NCBI GenBank assembly: GCA_964470025.1
Contig: CAYXZR010000002.1
Coordinates: 1-64,000, forward strand
Length of the DNA: 64,000 nucleotides
Source: CAYXZR01 sp964470025
GTDB taxonomy: Bacteria; Patescibacteriota; Patescibacteriia; Buchananbacterales; UBA6539
Direction: 5' to 3'
Shown one piece after another: positions 1-8,322 of this stretch (within the stretch, counting starts at the first letter, position 1; every line of letters starts with the position of its first letter). The position numbers and the translations under genes were made by a program. Below the pieces are notes generated by a model that had not been told where the DNA came from, did not search any database, and saw nothing but the letters and a program-made list of their open reading frames with translations.

Positions 1-1719
1 AACAATATGCCCCCCAAACTCACCAGCACCAGGTCCAATATCGACAATCTCGTCTGCCGCTTCCATGGTCATACTGTCATGCTCAACCACAATCACAGTA
101 TTTCCACGATCACGCAGCTGCTTCATAGTTTCAATAAGCTTGGTATTATCTCGTTGGTGCAGACCAATAGATGGCTCATCCAGAATATATACAACCCCAC
201 TAAGCGCTGAGCCCAGCTGTGTCGCTAGACGAATACGTTGCAACTCACCACCAGCCAATGTATTTGCAGATCGATCAAGCGTAAGATAGCCAAGTCCCAC
301 ATCACGCAAATACTCCAGGCGAGAAATCACTTCTTTGACTGCCTGCTGCGCAATCGATCGTTGCTGCTTCGTTAGTTTCTTAGAGTTATTCGCAAGACTT
401 ACAAAAAACTCCAGCAAATCATCAATCGTCATCTTTGTTAACTGTGCGATTGACTGATCAGACAAGGTCACTGCAAGCGCCAGAGGTTGCAAACGAAAAC
501 CTTCACATGCCGGACATACCTGAACTCGCATGTATTGCTCAATCTCTTGTCGTAAATATTCAGAAGAAGTGCTTTGATGCTTTTCTTCAAGCAAAGCAAT
601 TACTCCTGGAAACTCCAGCATGTCATCTCCCACCTTATAACTCTTGGTGCCAGTACCTCGAAGCAGAATTTCTAGTGCTTTTTTAGAAAACTTTTCCAAT
701 GACAAATCCATCGCAAAATCATTTTTCTCAGCTACTGCTTCAAGTAACTTCCAATACTTACTGTGATTAGAAAAATTACGCGCCCATGGTTTAATTGCTC
801 CCTGGGCTAATGTCAATCGCTTGTTTGGAATAACCAACTCTGCATCAACTTCTTGACGAATGCCAAGGCCCGAGCAACGAAAACAAGCACCCGCTGGAGA
901 ATTAAAAGAAAAATGTCGTGGCTCAAGTGGTGGCAATTCTATAGCACACTCCGGACAATAATAATATTTCGAATACCGACACTCGCTTCCATCTCGTGTA
1001 ACAGTCGACATATGACCATTTCCAAAATCCATTGCCAGTTCAACCAAGCGAACTGCATCATCACGACGCATTGCTGCTCGCTTGCCTTCTGGATTATATT
1101 CTCCAATAACAATTTGGAAATCATGCTTCTGCTCTTCGCTTAGTGACTCATAACGTAAATCATTAAGGGGAATAATCTTTCCTCCTACACGCACCGCAGA
1201 AAATCCAGCTTTTTTAATCTCAGGAATGCTCTTAGCATGATTACCATCTTCATCCAATGCTAAAGGTGATGTAATAGTAACAGTCTGATTTTTTTCTACC
1301 ACCTCATCAATGATAGTTGAAACACTATGCGTACTGAGAGGTTTTTTACAGGTAGGACAATGAACCTGACCAATTCGTGAGTAAAGTAACCGCAAATAAT
1401 CATACACTTCTGTTAGCGTTCCAACTGTTGAGCGTGGGTTGGTAGCACCTGCTCGCTGATCAATAGAAATAGCTGGTGACAAACCATCAATAGAATCAAC
1501 ATCTGGTTTATCCATTAAACCCAAAAACTGTCGAGCATAAGCCGACAGTGATTCTACATAACGACGCTGACCCTCAGCATAAATTGTATCAAATGCTAAC
1601 GACGACTTACCTGATCCTGACAACCCTGTAAAAACTAACAATGCATCACGAGGAAGCTCGACATCAATATTTTTTAAATTATGAACACGTGCACCTTTGA
1701 TTACTATTTTTTTTGGCAT
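1..1719 (-). CDS. uvrA: UvrABC excision nuclease subunit A (N-terminal ~573 aa; runs off left edge)
   Basis: ATPase that finds bulky DNA lesions and loads UvrB in nucleotide excision repair. The start ATG (1717-1719) opens MPKKIVIKGARVHNLKNID. A Walker A GLSGSGKSS follows near residues 32-40. Cys pairs (CPTC, CPEC, CFRC) belong to the zinc modules. Further on come the ABC signature FAGGELQRIRLATQ and a Walker B ending DEPSIGLHQRDN. These mark the first ATPase half of UvrA. The frame is open to base 1, so roughly the last 370 residues of a usual ~940-aa protein lie outside the window. No defects are seen. The next gene, also on the minus strand, ends about 90 bases upstream. Confidence 0.97.
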   Translation of the reverse strand, partial: MPKKIVIKGARVHNLKNIDVELPRDALLVFTGLSGSGKSSLAFDTIYAEGQRRYVESLSAYARQFLGLMDKPDVDSIDGLSPAISIDQRAGATNPRSTVGTLTEVYDYLRLLYSRIGQVHCPTCKKPLSTHSVSTIIDEVVEKNQTVTITSPLALDEDGNHAKSIPEIKKAGFSAVRVGGKIIPLNDLRYESLSEEQKHDFQIVIGEYNPEGKRAAMRRDDAVRLVELAMDFGNGHMSTVTRDGSECRYSKYYYCPECAIELPPLEPRHFSFNSPAGACFRCSGLGIRQEVDAELVIPNKRLTLAQGAIKPWARNFSNHSKYWKLLEAVAEKNDFAMDLSLEKFSKKALEILLRGTGTKSYKVGDDMLEFPGVIALLEEKHQSTSSEYLRQEIEQYMRVQVCPACEGFRLQPLALAVTLSDQSIAQLTKMTIDDLLEFFVSLANNSKKLTKQQRSIAQQAVKEVISRLEYLRDVGLGYLTLDRSANTLAGGELQRIRLATQLGSALSGVVYILDEPSIGLHQRDNTKLIETMKQLRDRGNTVIVVEHDSMTMEAADEIVDIGPGAGEFGGHIV

Positions 1720-1806
1720 ACAGAAAATTTGTGCAAATAAAAAAGTGTATACTTCCAAACTAAGAAAAAAGTATACACCTAATCACAGCAAATGTCAAAG
1801 CCTACT

Positions 1807-2445
1807 CTAATTTACACACCTCCCTGCGTCACCTTGCTGATCATATGAACCCCCTCTACACCGAAATGGTGAACAACACGGCGTACCTGCTCCTACGGTA
1901 CAACTTTGATATTCCGACAAACAGTTATCATCACTACTCGTGGGAGTATTAGTGTTTCTAGAAGATGGAAGAATCTTATACTCCAGTGAAGATGGAAGAA
2001 TCTCGGGTGGGCTTGGAACCTTCAGCGTTTCAGGGTTAGCAATACGGGGGTTAATAGTGTACAGCACTAGATAAGAAAGCAATGCCAAAAAAAGTCCTAA
2101 CAACGCAGACATAATAAAGTCCTTGGCACGACCAATCCGCTCCTGAGAACCAGCAGAGGTAAGCCACAAAAAACCACCCACCATAATCATAATTACGGCA
2201 AGTATTGCTGCAAGCTGCACCCCATACTTAAAAATTGCTGAAATATACTGAGTAAGCCAAGGGATTTCACAATAAGAATCAGGATCATTACTGCTACTGC
2301 ATTGAACTGAATTAAAATCTTGAAGCCCAGGAATGTCTTGCGAAAGCTCCGGTTTTAAAGAGTTAGGATTTACACTCTGAGCAAAAGCAGATCCTGAAAA
2401 AGAAAAAAGTATAAAAAAAGAAAAAAGTATAAAAAAATAGCGCAT
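1807..2445 (-). CDS. TrbC/VirB2-like pilin-type membrane protein with C-terminal six-Cys knot
   Basis: 212 aa. Residues 1-22 form a signal peptide (hydrophobic run ending SAFAQS). Two membrane segments follow, at about 71-95 and 106-128. They are separated by a short basic loop with GSQERIGRAKD, the pattern of TrbC/VirB2-type pilins that recur in CPR genomes. The last 39 residues are different: six cysteines at 175, 182, 190, 191, 196 and 210, spaced CX6CX6-7CCX4CX13C. That spacing matches inhibitor-cystine-knot (knottin) peptides. The topology would put this tail outside the membrane. The adjacent upstream gene is a DsbA-like thioredoxin, a plausible disulfide catalyst for the tail. The pilin assignment is by topology and motif only. 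The knottin fold is inferred from spacing. Confidence 0.7.
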   Translation of the reverse strand: MRYFFILFSFFILFSFSGSAFAQSVNPNSLKPELSQDIPGLQDFNSVQCSSSNDPDSYCEIPWLTQYISAIFKYGVQLAAILAVIMIMVGGFLWLTSAGSQERIGRAKDFIMSALLGLFLALLSYLVLYTINPRIANPETLKVPSPPEILPSSLEYKILPSSRNTNTPTSSDDNCLSEYQSCTVGAGTPCCSPFRCRGGSYDQQGDAGRCVN

Positions 2446-2446
2446 A

Positions 2447-3127
2447 TTATTGACTCAACTGTTCTAAAATAACTTGTCGAAAGGCATCATATGTTGGTGC
2501 ACCTTCGAGTTTAATATTATTTACAAAAAAAGTTGGCGTTGCTCTGACTCCCGCGGCATATCCTTCATTTAAATCATTTTCAACTTCTTGCAAATACTTC
2601 TGTGACGAATAGCAATCATTGTAGCGATTACGATCAAGACCAACTTGCAACGCTGCCAGCGTAAAAAAACTATCTCCTTGTGTAAACTGGCGCTGTTGCT
2701 CAAAAAGAAAATTATGCATTTCCCAAAACTTTCCTTGGTCATCAGCACATTCTGCAGCTAATGCTGCTTGCACAGCATTTGGATGACTATCAATCAAAGG
2801 AAAATCTCGATATACAAAATGCACCTGATCCCCAAACTCTGCCAAAATCTGATTCACCACCTCGTGTGCTCGCTGACAATAAGGACATTGAAAGTCAGAG
2901 AATTCTACAATTTGTACTGTCGCATCAGCTGGACCCCAACTTGGATCATCTTGTGTAACTAATGAATCACCCTGCGCTGTAGCGCTACCCTGTCCCAAAG
3001 AACCTGAATTAAAATACTGTATGACTGCAAATCCCAAAGCTACTCCAACACTGCTTAACAATAGAACAATACCGCCAATTATCCATACCCACCATTTCTG
3101 ATACCACTTTCTGGTTGGATCACTCAT
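2447..3127 (-). CDS. DsbA-family membrane-anchored thiol-disulfide oxidoreductase
   Basis: 226 aa. One N-terminal membrane anchor (about 15-37) is followed by a thioredoxin-fold domain exposed outside the cell. The active site CPYC is at residues 81-84 in the context FSDFQCPYCQRAHEVV, and the cis-Pro loop RATPTFF is near 195. This is the DSBA/thioredoxin_4 type that is widespread in Gram-positive-like envelopes and CPR bacteria. It probably forms or isomerises disulfides in exported proteins. It lies one base upstream of the pilin-like gene with the Cys-rich tail, so the two are probably co-transcribed and the neighbour is an obvious substrate candidate. Confidence 0.93.
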   Translation of the reverse strand: MSDPTRKWYQKWWVWIIGGIVLLLSSVGVALGFAVIQYFNSGSLGQGSATAQGDSLVTQDDPSWGPADATVQIVEFSDFQCPYCQRAHEVVNQILAEFGDQVHFVYRDFPLIDSHPNAVQAALAAECADDQGKFWEMHNFLFEQQRQFTQGDSFFTLAALQVGLDRNRYNDCYSSQKYLQEVENDLNEGYAAGVRATPTFFVNNIKLEGAPTYDAFRQVILEQLSQ

Positions 3128-3213
3128 ACAAACTAAATAAGTATGTTATACTTGAGATAAGAAATTAATATACACAAAGTATATCATTTTTTATCTAATC
3201 TTCATAGAATAAT

Positions 3214-3363
3214 ATGAAGCATTCGTCTTCAATAGAAAAAGCCGAACAAAAAGCTCTGCAAAAAGCACAAAGACGGGCAAAAAAAGGAAAAGCAACCATG
3301 AAAGTCTCTGGCAGTCGAACCAAGTCTTTGCAAAAACTCATTATTGAAAAAAAAGACAAATAA
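3214..3363 (+). CDS. small Lys/Arg-rich protein of unknown function
   Basis: 49 aa starting MKHSSSIEKAEQKAL and ending KLIIEKKDK with TAA at 3361. Composition is strongly basic and probably helical (AEQKALQKAQRRAKKGKA). No recognised domain is present. It sits alone between the divergent thioredoxin gene and secG. Such short basic proteins often bind nucleic acid, but nothing in the sequence proves that. The complementary strand also has a 62-codon open frame here, but its composition is poor. Confidence 0.5.
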   Translation: MKHSSSIEKAEQKALQKAQRRAKKGKATMKVSGSRTKSLQKLIIEKKDK

Positions 3364-3444
3364 GCTTGACATATTACAAGCAATCTGTTAAAGTTGCTGT
3401 ACTATTTATCTCGTATCTCTTAATTAATTATTTCAGTTAAAGAC

Positions 3445-3654
3445 ATGTCTATTGATATTATTCAAGTCATTCTTGCGATTCTGCTTATTACAGCTATTTT
3501 GATGCAAAGCAAAGGCTCAGGACTTGGTGCCGCATTTGGTGGCGGAGGCTCAGTAAAACACGTAAAACGTGGTGCCGAAAAAGGACTACACATCATTACA
3601 ATCGTCATTGCAGTATTGTTTTTACTAACTGCACTATTTAACACCTTCAACTAA
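3445..3654 (+). CDS. secG: Preprotein translocase subunit SecG
   Basis: 69 aa, the usual size. Two membrane helices (about 4-22 and 49-67) flank the conserved cytoplasmic loop with MQSKGSGLGAAFGGGG. This matches SecG, the accessory subunit of the SecYEG translocon in the inner membrane. A possible promoter lies upstream at 3365-3393 (TTGACA, 17 bases, TAAAGT). The gene stands alone ahead of the peptide-binding protein gene. Confidence 0.93.
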   Translation: MSIDIIQVILAILLITAILMQSKGSGLGAAFGGGGSVKHVKRGAEKGLHIITIVIAVLFLLTALFNTFN

Positions 3655-3706
3655 TAACACCCCAGCACCTAGTGTTGGCGTCCCCCTATGCAATGCGTAG
3701 GTTTGC

Positions 3707-3720
3707 TATAGTTTTGTATG
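3707..3720 (+). promoter_or_regulatory. extended -10 promoter giving a leaderless mRNA
   Basis: TGCTATAGT (hexamer 3707-3712) lies five bases before the ATG at 3718. No Shine-Dalgarno sequence fits between them, so transcription would start at or next to the start codon. The same layout recurs at other genes in this window. Confidence 0.55.
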
Positions 3721-5664
3721 CGCTCACCTCTCTCAAGCGGAGACATAAATAAAAAACTAGTACATTCTCTCAATAAAAAAAAGGTCCCATCATTGAAGCA
3801 ATATCGATATGTTGGGAAGGTTTTAACGAGATTCGAAAAAAAAGTAGTTGCAGTATGTTTTGGATTAATAATCGCCAGTCTTATTGGTATTGGAATTAGA
3901 TTCTATGTTACTAATTTCAAGCCAGTACCAATAACAGGTGGCGAGTATACAGAAGCGTTAATTGGCGCGCCACAGTACATCAACCCACTTCTTTCACAAA
4001 CCAACGATGTTGATAGCGATATTAGTCGATTAGTTTTTTCTGGACTTGTTCAGTTTGATAAAAATCTAGATATCGTACCTGACCTTGCCGAAGGTTGGTC
4101 AATGAGCGCTGACGGATCATCATACACGTTTAGACTTAAAGACAACCTCACATGGCACGATGGTGAGCCATTAACTGCAAGTGATATTGTATTTACAATC
4201 GAGAGCATTCAAGATCCTGACTTCAAAAGTCCGCTTCTTATTAGCCTCCGTGGGGTAACAGCAACTGCGCCAGATGACAGAACAGTTGTCTTTACCCTAC
4301 CAGACGGACCATTTCCTGGATTCCTTGAGCTAATGACACTTGGCATTTTACCTCAACATATTTGGCGAGATATTCCTACAATTAATGCTAACCTAACTGA
4401 ATTCAATCTAAAACCAGTTGGGTCAGGTGCTTGGAAATTTGATAGCTTTTTACGAGACACACTTGGAAATGTAAAAGCCTACACGCTTGTTCCATTTGAA
4501 AACTATCATGGCAAAAAACCATATCTTGAAAAAATTACATTCAAATTTTACCCACACGACTTCGAAACTGGAATTGAAGCATTAAAAAGAAATACTGTAG
4601 AAGGAATAAGTTTTCTTCCAAAGGACTTAAAGTCCGAATTAGAAAACAAAAAAGACAGTGTGCAGTACTCTTTCTCACTCCCACAGTATACTGCCCTATT
4701 TTTTAATCAAAGAGAGCAAGAACTTTTCAAAGATAAAAAAATACGACAAGCACTAGCAATAGCAATTGATAAACCATATGTACTTGAGCAAGCATTGCAA
4801 CGTGAAGGTGAATTAATCCACGGCCCCCTACTTCCACTAACCGAGGAGCAAGAAAATGATATTGAAAAACTTCAATACAGTATCGAAAAAGCAAACACCC
4901 TCCTAGAAGAAGCTGGGTGGGATGCAATTTCACCAGATGAATATGTTGACCTACTAGTAGAACAGGCACAAGCTGAACAGGAAGCTAATAGTGAAGAAGA
5001 TGAAAGTGAAGAAGATGAAAACAGTGAAAATCAAGAAGAAAGTGAAAATACCACAAGCACACCTGAAGCAATCATTGATCGATCAGAATTTGAAAACCGA
5101 GCAGACGAACAACTAGTATATAGAGAAAAAGACGGTGAAATCCTCGAACTCACTATTACGACCGTAAATCAAACTGAAAGTATTCAAACTGCTCAGGTAA
5201 TTAAAGAGCTATGGCAAAAGCTAGGTATCAAAGTAACACTTAATAGCGTAGAAGGTAATAGAATTACGCGTGACGTAATAAAAACTCGTGATTACGAAAT
5301 ATTACTGTACGGCATTATCGTAGGATCAGATCCAGATCCTTATCCTTTCTGGCATTCTTCACAAATTGAAGACCCAGGACTTAACCTTGCATTATTTTCG
5401 AATCGCGCTGCAGATGAATTACTTGAACGTGCTCGAACCGCCACATCCACTGAAATCCAACTCGAAGCATACACTGACTTCCAAAAACTACTTACTGAAG
5501 AAGTTCCAGCTGTATTTCTACACAATCCAACATACACATACGTCGTAACTAACAAAATCAAAGGTATTAATATCGAACGAGTTATTGTTCCAGCTGATCG
5601 CTTCAATAATCTCGAAGAATGGTATGTAAAAACCAAACGAACATACCAGCCTCACACTGAGTAA
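3718..5664 (+). CDS. Family-5 ABC transporter substrate-binding protein (peptide-binding, OppA/DppA-like)
   Basis: 648 aa. A basic N-terminus of about 45 residues precedes one membrane anchor (about 43-65) rather than a lipobox. The mature part shows the SBP_bac_5 pattern: GGEYTEALIGAPQYINPLLSQ, then LAEGWSMSADGSSYTFRLKD, then WHDGEPLTASDIVFT. It would capture peptides or a similar solute outside the cell for import. Around residues 418-455 there is an inserted acidic low-complexity stretch (EEDESEEDENSEN and similar) that standard family members lack. No permease or ATPase genes lie next to it. A long imperfect hairpin just after the stop (about 5662-5716) may terminate transcription. Confidence 0.9.
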   Translation: MRSPLSSGDINKKLVHSLNKKKVPSLKQYRYVGKVLTRFEKKVVAVCFGLIIASLIGIGIRFYVTNFKPVPITGGEYTEALIGAPQYINPLLSQTNDVDSDISRLVFSGLVQFDKNLDIVPDLAEGWSMSADGSSYTFRLKDNLTWHDGEPLTASDIVFTIESIQDPDFKSPLLISLRGVTATAPDDRTVVFTLPDGPFPGFLELMTLGILPQHIWRDIPTINANLTEFNLKPVGSGAWKFDSFLRDTLGNVKAYTLVPFENYHGKKPYLEKITFKFYPHDFETGIEALKRNTVEGISFLPKDLKSELENKKDSVQYSFSLPQYTALFFNQREQELFKDKKIRQALAIAIDKPYVLEQALQREGELIHGPLLPLTEEQENDIEKLQYSIEKANTLLEEAGWDAISPDEYVDLLVEQAQAEQEANSEEDESEEDENSENQEESENTTSTPEAIIDRSEFENRADEQLVYREKDGEILELTITTVNQTESIQTAQVIKELWQKLGIKVTLNSVEGNRITRDVIKTRDYEILLYGIIVGSDPDPYPFWHSSQIEDPGLNLALFSNRAADELLERARTATSTEIQLEAYTDFQKLLTEEVPAVFLHNPTYTYVVTNKIKGINIERVIVPADRFNNLEEWYVKTKRTYQPHTE

Positions 5665-5793
5665 GCCAGCCGATCCTTCTGCCCAAGTACACTACTTTGG
5701 CATAGGAATTGGCTTAGGTTTTCCTCTCGTGTGTAATCACACTCTAATTAATCAATAATTAATCTACGTTGAGTAAACTCAACACATCTAACT

Positions 5794-7599
5794 ATGGAAC
5801 AATCAAAACCACGTCGAAACTCTGATTCTCGACGAAACGCATCGCGGAACCAAAGACATCGCTCTGGTAAAAATTTTTCGCGAAATAAAAAACATTCACC
5901 ACAAGGTGATCAGGTAGCCACAAAAGGTCCTAAAGAAAAAAAACTTCGAATTATTCCTCTTGGAGGGATGCAAGAGGTTGGCTTGAACATGACTATTTTT
6001 GAATATGGCGATGATATTATCATTCTTGATATGGGACTTCTCTTCCCAGAAGAAAACATGCCAGGAATCGACTATATTATTCCAAATACTGACTACCTAA
6101 AAAATAAACAGAAAAATATTAAAGCCGTAGTCATCTCACATGGTCACCTTGACCATATTGGCGCCGCACCAATCCTCCTTGAACAACTTGGATTCCCACT
6201 TGTACTTGGACGTCCGCTAACACTTGCAATGATTAAGCACAAGCAAGAAGACTACAAGAAAAACTCAGTTAAGCGTCTAAGAACAAGTGTTATCAAGGGC
6301 TTACAAGATGTTTTCAAATTTGGAGGATTTACTATTAAGTTCTTCCAAGTTGACCACTCAATCATGGACGCTGTTGGAGTTATTATTGAAACCCCAGACG
6401 GCACCGTGATTCATCCTGGTGACTGGACACTTGAAAAAGATCCTCAAGGCAAGCCAAAAATCGACTACACGCATCTTCAGAAAATACAAAATAAGCCAAC
6501 TATTCTGATGCTTGAAAGTCTTGGAGCAACTGATGTGCGACAAAGCGCAACTGACCAAGAAATGAAAGAAAACCTTCTAAAGCTTATCAGCAGTGACCAA
6601 GGACGAGTAATCGTCGGTACATTTGCTTCTCAGATTGAGCGTATTGGCTGGATTATTGAGCAAGCAGAAAAACTAGGAAAAAAAGTAGCACTTGATGGAT
6701 ACAGTATGAAGATGAATATTGAGATCGCAAAAGAACTTGGATACATTAAAGCCAAAAAATCAACACTTATCCCAATCAAAGATATAAGTAAATATGATGA
6801 TAAAAAATTACTCATCTTAGTAACAGGTGCACAAGGCGAAGGTAACGCAGTGCTCTCACGAGTAATTAATGGCTCTCACAAATTCATTACCATAAAAAAA
6901 TCAGATACCGTAATCCTATCATCATCAATAATTCCTGGTAACGAAAATACTATCCAGAGACTCAAAGATGGATTATATCGTCAAACCGACAATGTAATTC
7001 ATGGTGAGCTCATGGACATTCACGTATCAGGTCATGGTAACAGAGAAGATATCAAGTACATGCTTGAGCAAATCAAACCTGACTATTACCTACCTGTCTA
7101 CGCATATCACTACATGTTAAAGGAAGCAGCAAACATCGGTAAATCAGTAGGAATTGATCCAAAAAAGATATTTGTGCTTGATAATGGTCAAGTTGCTGAA
7201 TTCACCAAAAAAGGTGGCACACAAACTGATGAAAAAATCCCATCAAACTATGTATTCGTAGATGGACTAGGAGTTGGTGATGTATCACACGTTGTTTTAC
7301 GAGATCGACAGATGATGGCAGAAGATGGAATGATCGTAGTAATCGCAACTATTGATAAAAAGAAATCAACACTTGTCCAAAATCCTGATTTAATTTCTCG
7401 AGGATTTATCTACATGAAAGAAAATAAAAAGCTAATCGAGCAAACTCGAATGAAGGCAAAAAAAATCTTTCAAGGAAATCTTAAAAACGAAGTTGATGAA
7501 CAATACTTCAAGGATCGAATCAGAAATGAAATTGGAGAATTCCTCTGGCAAAAAACTCAACGACGACCAATCGTTCTACCAGTTATCATTCAAGTGTAA
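5794..7599 (+). CDS. rnj: Ribonuclease J
   Basis: 601 aa. The N-terminal ~48 residues are basic and probably disordered. A metallo-beta-lactamase domain follows, with HGHLDH at 116-121 as the zinc ligands. The beta-CASP domain and the C-terminal domain (FLWQKTQRRPIVLPVIIQV end) complete the usual length. RNase J combines endonuclease and 5'-3' exonuclease activity in mRNA decay and RNA maturation, in place of RNase E. A perfect 6-bp inverted repeat GTTGAG-taaa-CTCAAC lies just upstream (about 5768-5783). A strong terminator follows the gene. Confidence 0.96.
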   Translation: MEQSKPRRNSDSRRNASRNQRHRSGKNFSRNKKHSPQGDQVATKGPKEKKLRIIPLGGMQEVGLNMTIFEYGDDIIILDMGLLFPEENMPGIDYIIPNTDYLKNKQKNIKAVVISHGHLDHIGAAPILLEQLGFPLVLGRPLTLAMIKHKQEDYKKNSVKRLRTSVIKGLQDVFKFGGFTIKFFQVDHSIMDAVGVIIETPDGTVIHPGDWTLEKDPQGKPKIDYTHLQKIQNKPTILMLESLGATDVRQSATDQEMKENLLKLISSDQGRVIVGTFASQIERIGWIIEQAEKLGKKVALDGYSMKMNIEIAKELGYIKAKKSTLIPIKDISKYDDKKLLILVTGAQGEGNAVLSRVINGSHKFITIKKSDTVILSSSIIPGNENTIQRLKDGLYRQTDNVIHGELMDIHVSGHGNREDIKYMLEQIKPDYYLPVYAYHYMLKEAANIGKSVGIDPKKIFVLDNGQVAEFTKKGGTQTDEKIPSNYVFVDGLGVGDVSHVVLRDRQMMAEDGMIVVIATIDKKKSTLVQNPDLISRGFIYMKENKKLIEQTRMKAKKIFQGNLKNEVDEQYFKDRIRNEIGEFLWQKTQRRPIVLPVIIQV

Positions 7600-7602
7600 T
7601 AT

Positions 7603-7632
7603 TAAAGCCCCACAAATGTGGGGCTTTTTTAA
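7603..7632 (+). terminator. Rho-independent terminator of rnj
   Basis: AAAGCCCCACA and TGTGGGGCTTT form an 11-bp stem with a two-base loop, followed by a T run. Confidence 0.9.
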
Positions 7633-7634
7633 AT

Positions 7635-7664
7635 TTGACAGTAATTTTGAAACACTGCTAAGAT
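7635..7664 (+). promoter_or_regulatory. Promoter of the Trp T-box transcript
   Basis: TTGACA at 7635-7640 and TAAGAT at 7659-7664 with an 18-base spacer. The predicted start near 7671 is about 25 bases before the first T-box helix. Confidence 0.65.
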
Positions 7665-7689
7665 ATATACACATTAACAATTATAAAAC

Positions 7690-7946
7690 CTATGACGCGT
7701 GTCCCCGATATACTGGGGATTGGGCACGCTGAGGTGGTTACTGCATATAGTGGTAGCCCGGCAGTCTCCGTAACCATAGACTTACTATTATCGCCTCTTG
7801 AGGTAGGTAGAGATAGGAAAAACGGTCTGGCAATCGTGGCAGATTTTTTTATTTGCTACACAGACAATAAAGGTGGCAGCGCGAGGTTCTCAAGAATCCC
7901 GTCCTTTGATCATAGAGTTTTCTATGGTTACAGGACGGGTTTTTTA
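7690..7946 (+). ncRNA. T-box riboswitch, tRNA-Trp specific, with minimal Stem I
   Basis: Stem I is a short hairpin. GCGTG (7697-7701) pairs with CACGC (7725-7729), and TCCCC (7702-7706) pairs with GGGGA (7715-7719). A 3' bulge TTGGG (7720-7724) holds the Trp codon TGG at 7721-7723 followed by a purine. Stem II is closed by GGTTAC (7736-7741) and GTAACC (7770-7775). The T-box core AAAGGTGGCAGCGCGAGG starts at 7869. Its TGGC (7874-7877) pairs with tRNA ending GCCA, the discriminator of tRNA-Trp. AAAGG/CCTTT (7869-7873 with 7903-7907) forms the antiterminator. The alternative is the terminator CCCGTCCT/AGGACGGG (7898-7905 with 7932-7939) plus T6. Uncharged tRNA-Trp should switch the downstream gene on. 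The distal half of a canonical Stem I is absent. Confidence 0.87.
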
Positions 7947-7979
7947 TTGCCCACATTCTAGCTCATTAAAGGAACTGTC

Positions 7980-8249
7980 ATGCACAAAACTAACAAGGAT
8001 CTTTGCCCCTGGTGTCATCAAGTCATGACCACAGCCCCTGGTGCCTGGACTGATCAGTTTGAAATTACCTGCGTCAACCCTGCTTGTCCAGGACAACCAA
8101 CGACACAATCATCAGATACTAAGCCATGCAAAAAATGCGGTAGTGGCACGATACAAAAGTACTCACCTCCCGGCTGGTCTACAGCCACTAGAGATCGCTG
8201 CAATAATCCAGAATGCCCATCACGGAAAGAAAAAGGCATGTTCCAGTAG
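7980..8249 (+). CDS. double zinc-ribbon protein under Trp T-box control
   Basis: 89 aa with two similar halves, each a four-Cys zinc site: CPWC with CVNPACPG, and CKKCG with CNNPECPS. The CxNPxC pattern resembles topoisomerase-type C4 zinc fingers. AAAGGA lies eight bases before the ATG and supports this start. The gene directly follows the Trp T-box and ends at its own strong terminator, so it is the only gene clearly under that switch. It contains three Trp residues. In Bacillus, the zinc protein anti-TRAP is also under a tRNA-Trp T-box. The present protein is not an evident homologue, but the arrangement is analogous. Its function is unknown. Confidence 0.8.
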   Translation: MHKTNKDLCPWCHQVMTTAPGAWTDQFEITCVNPACPGQPTTQSSDTKPCKKCGSGTIQKYSPPGWSTATRDRCNNPECPSRKEKGMFQ

Positions 8250-8259
8250 TCGCTCCTTT

Positions 8260-8287
8260 AAAGCACCACTTTGTGGTGCTTTTCTTT
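8260..8287 (+). terminator. Rho-independent terminator between zinc-ribbon gene and trpS
   Basis: AAAGCACCAC (8260-8269) pairs with GTGGTGCTTT (8273-8282) and is followed by TCTTT. It separates the T-box transcript from trpS. Confidence 0.85.
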
Positions 8288-8313
8288 ACACACCAATAAC
8301 AACAAGGTACAAT
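8285..8313 (+). promoter_or_regulatory. trpS promoter, nearly leaderless
   Basis: TTTACA (8285-8290), a 17-base spacer and TACAAT (8308-8313). The start codon is at 8323, nine bases after the -10, so the leader is only about two bases and there is no ribosome site. Confidence 0.75.
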
Positions 8314-8322
8314 AAAGTTCAT

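Noticed and set aside
8041..8322. Longer N-terminus for trpS
   Set aside because: It overlaps the zinc-ribbon gene and its terminator, and the synthetase homology begins exactly at the ATG at 8323.
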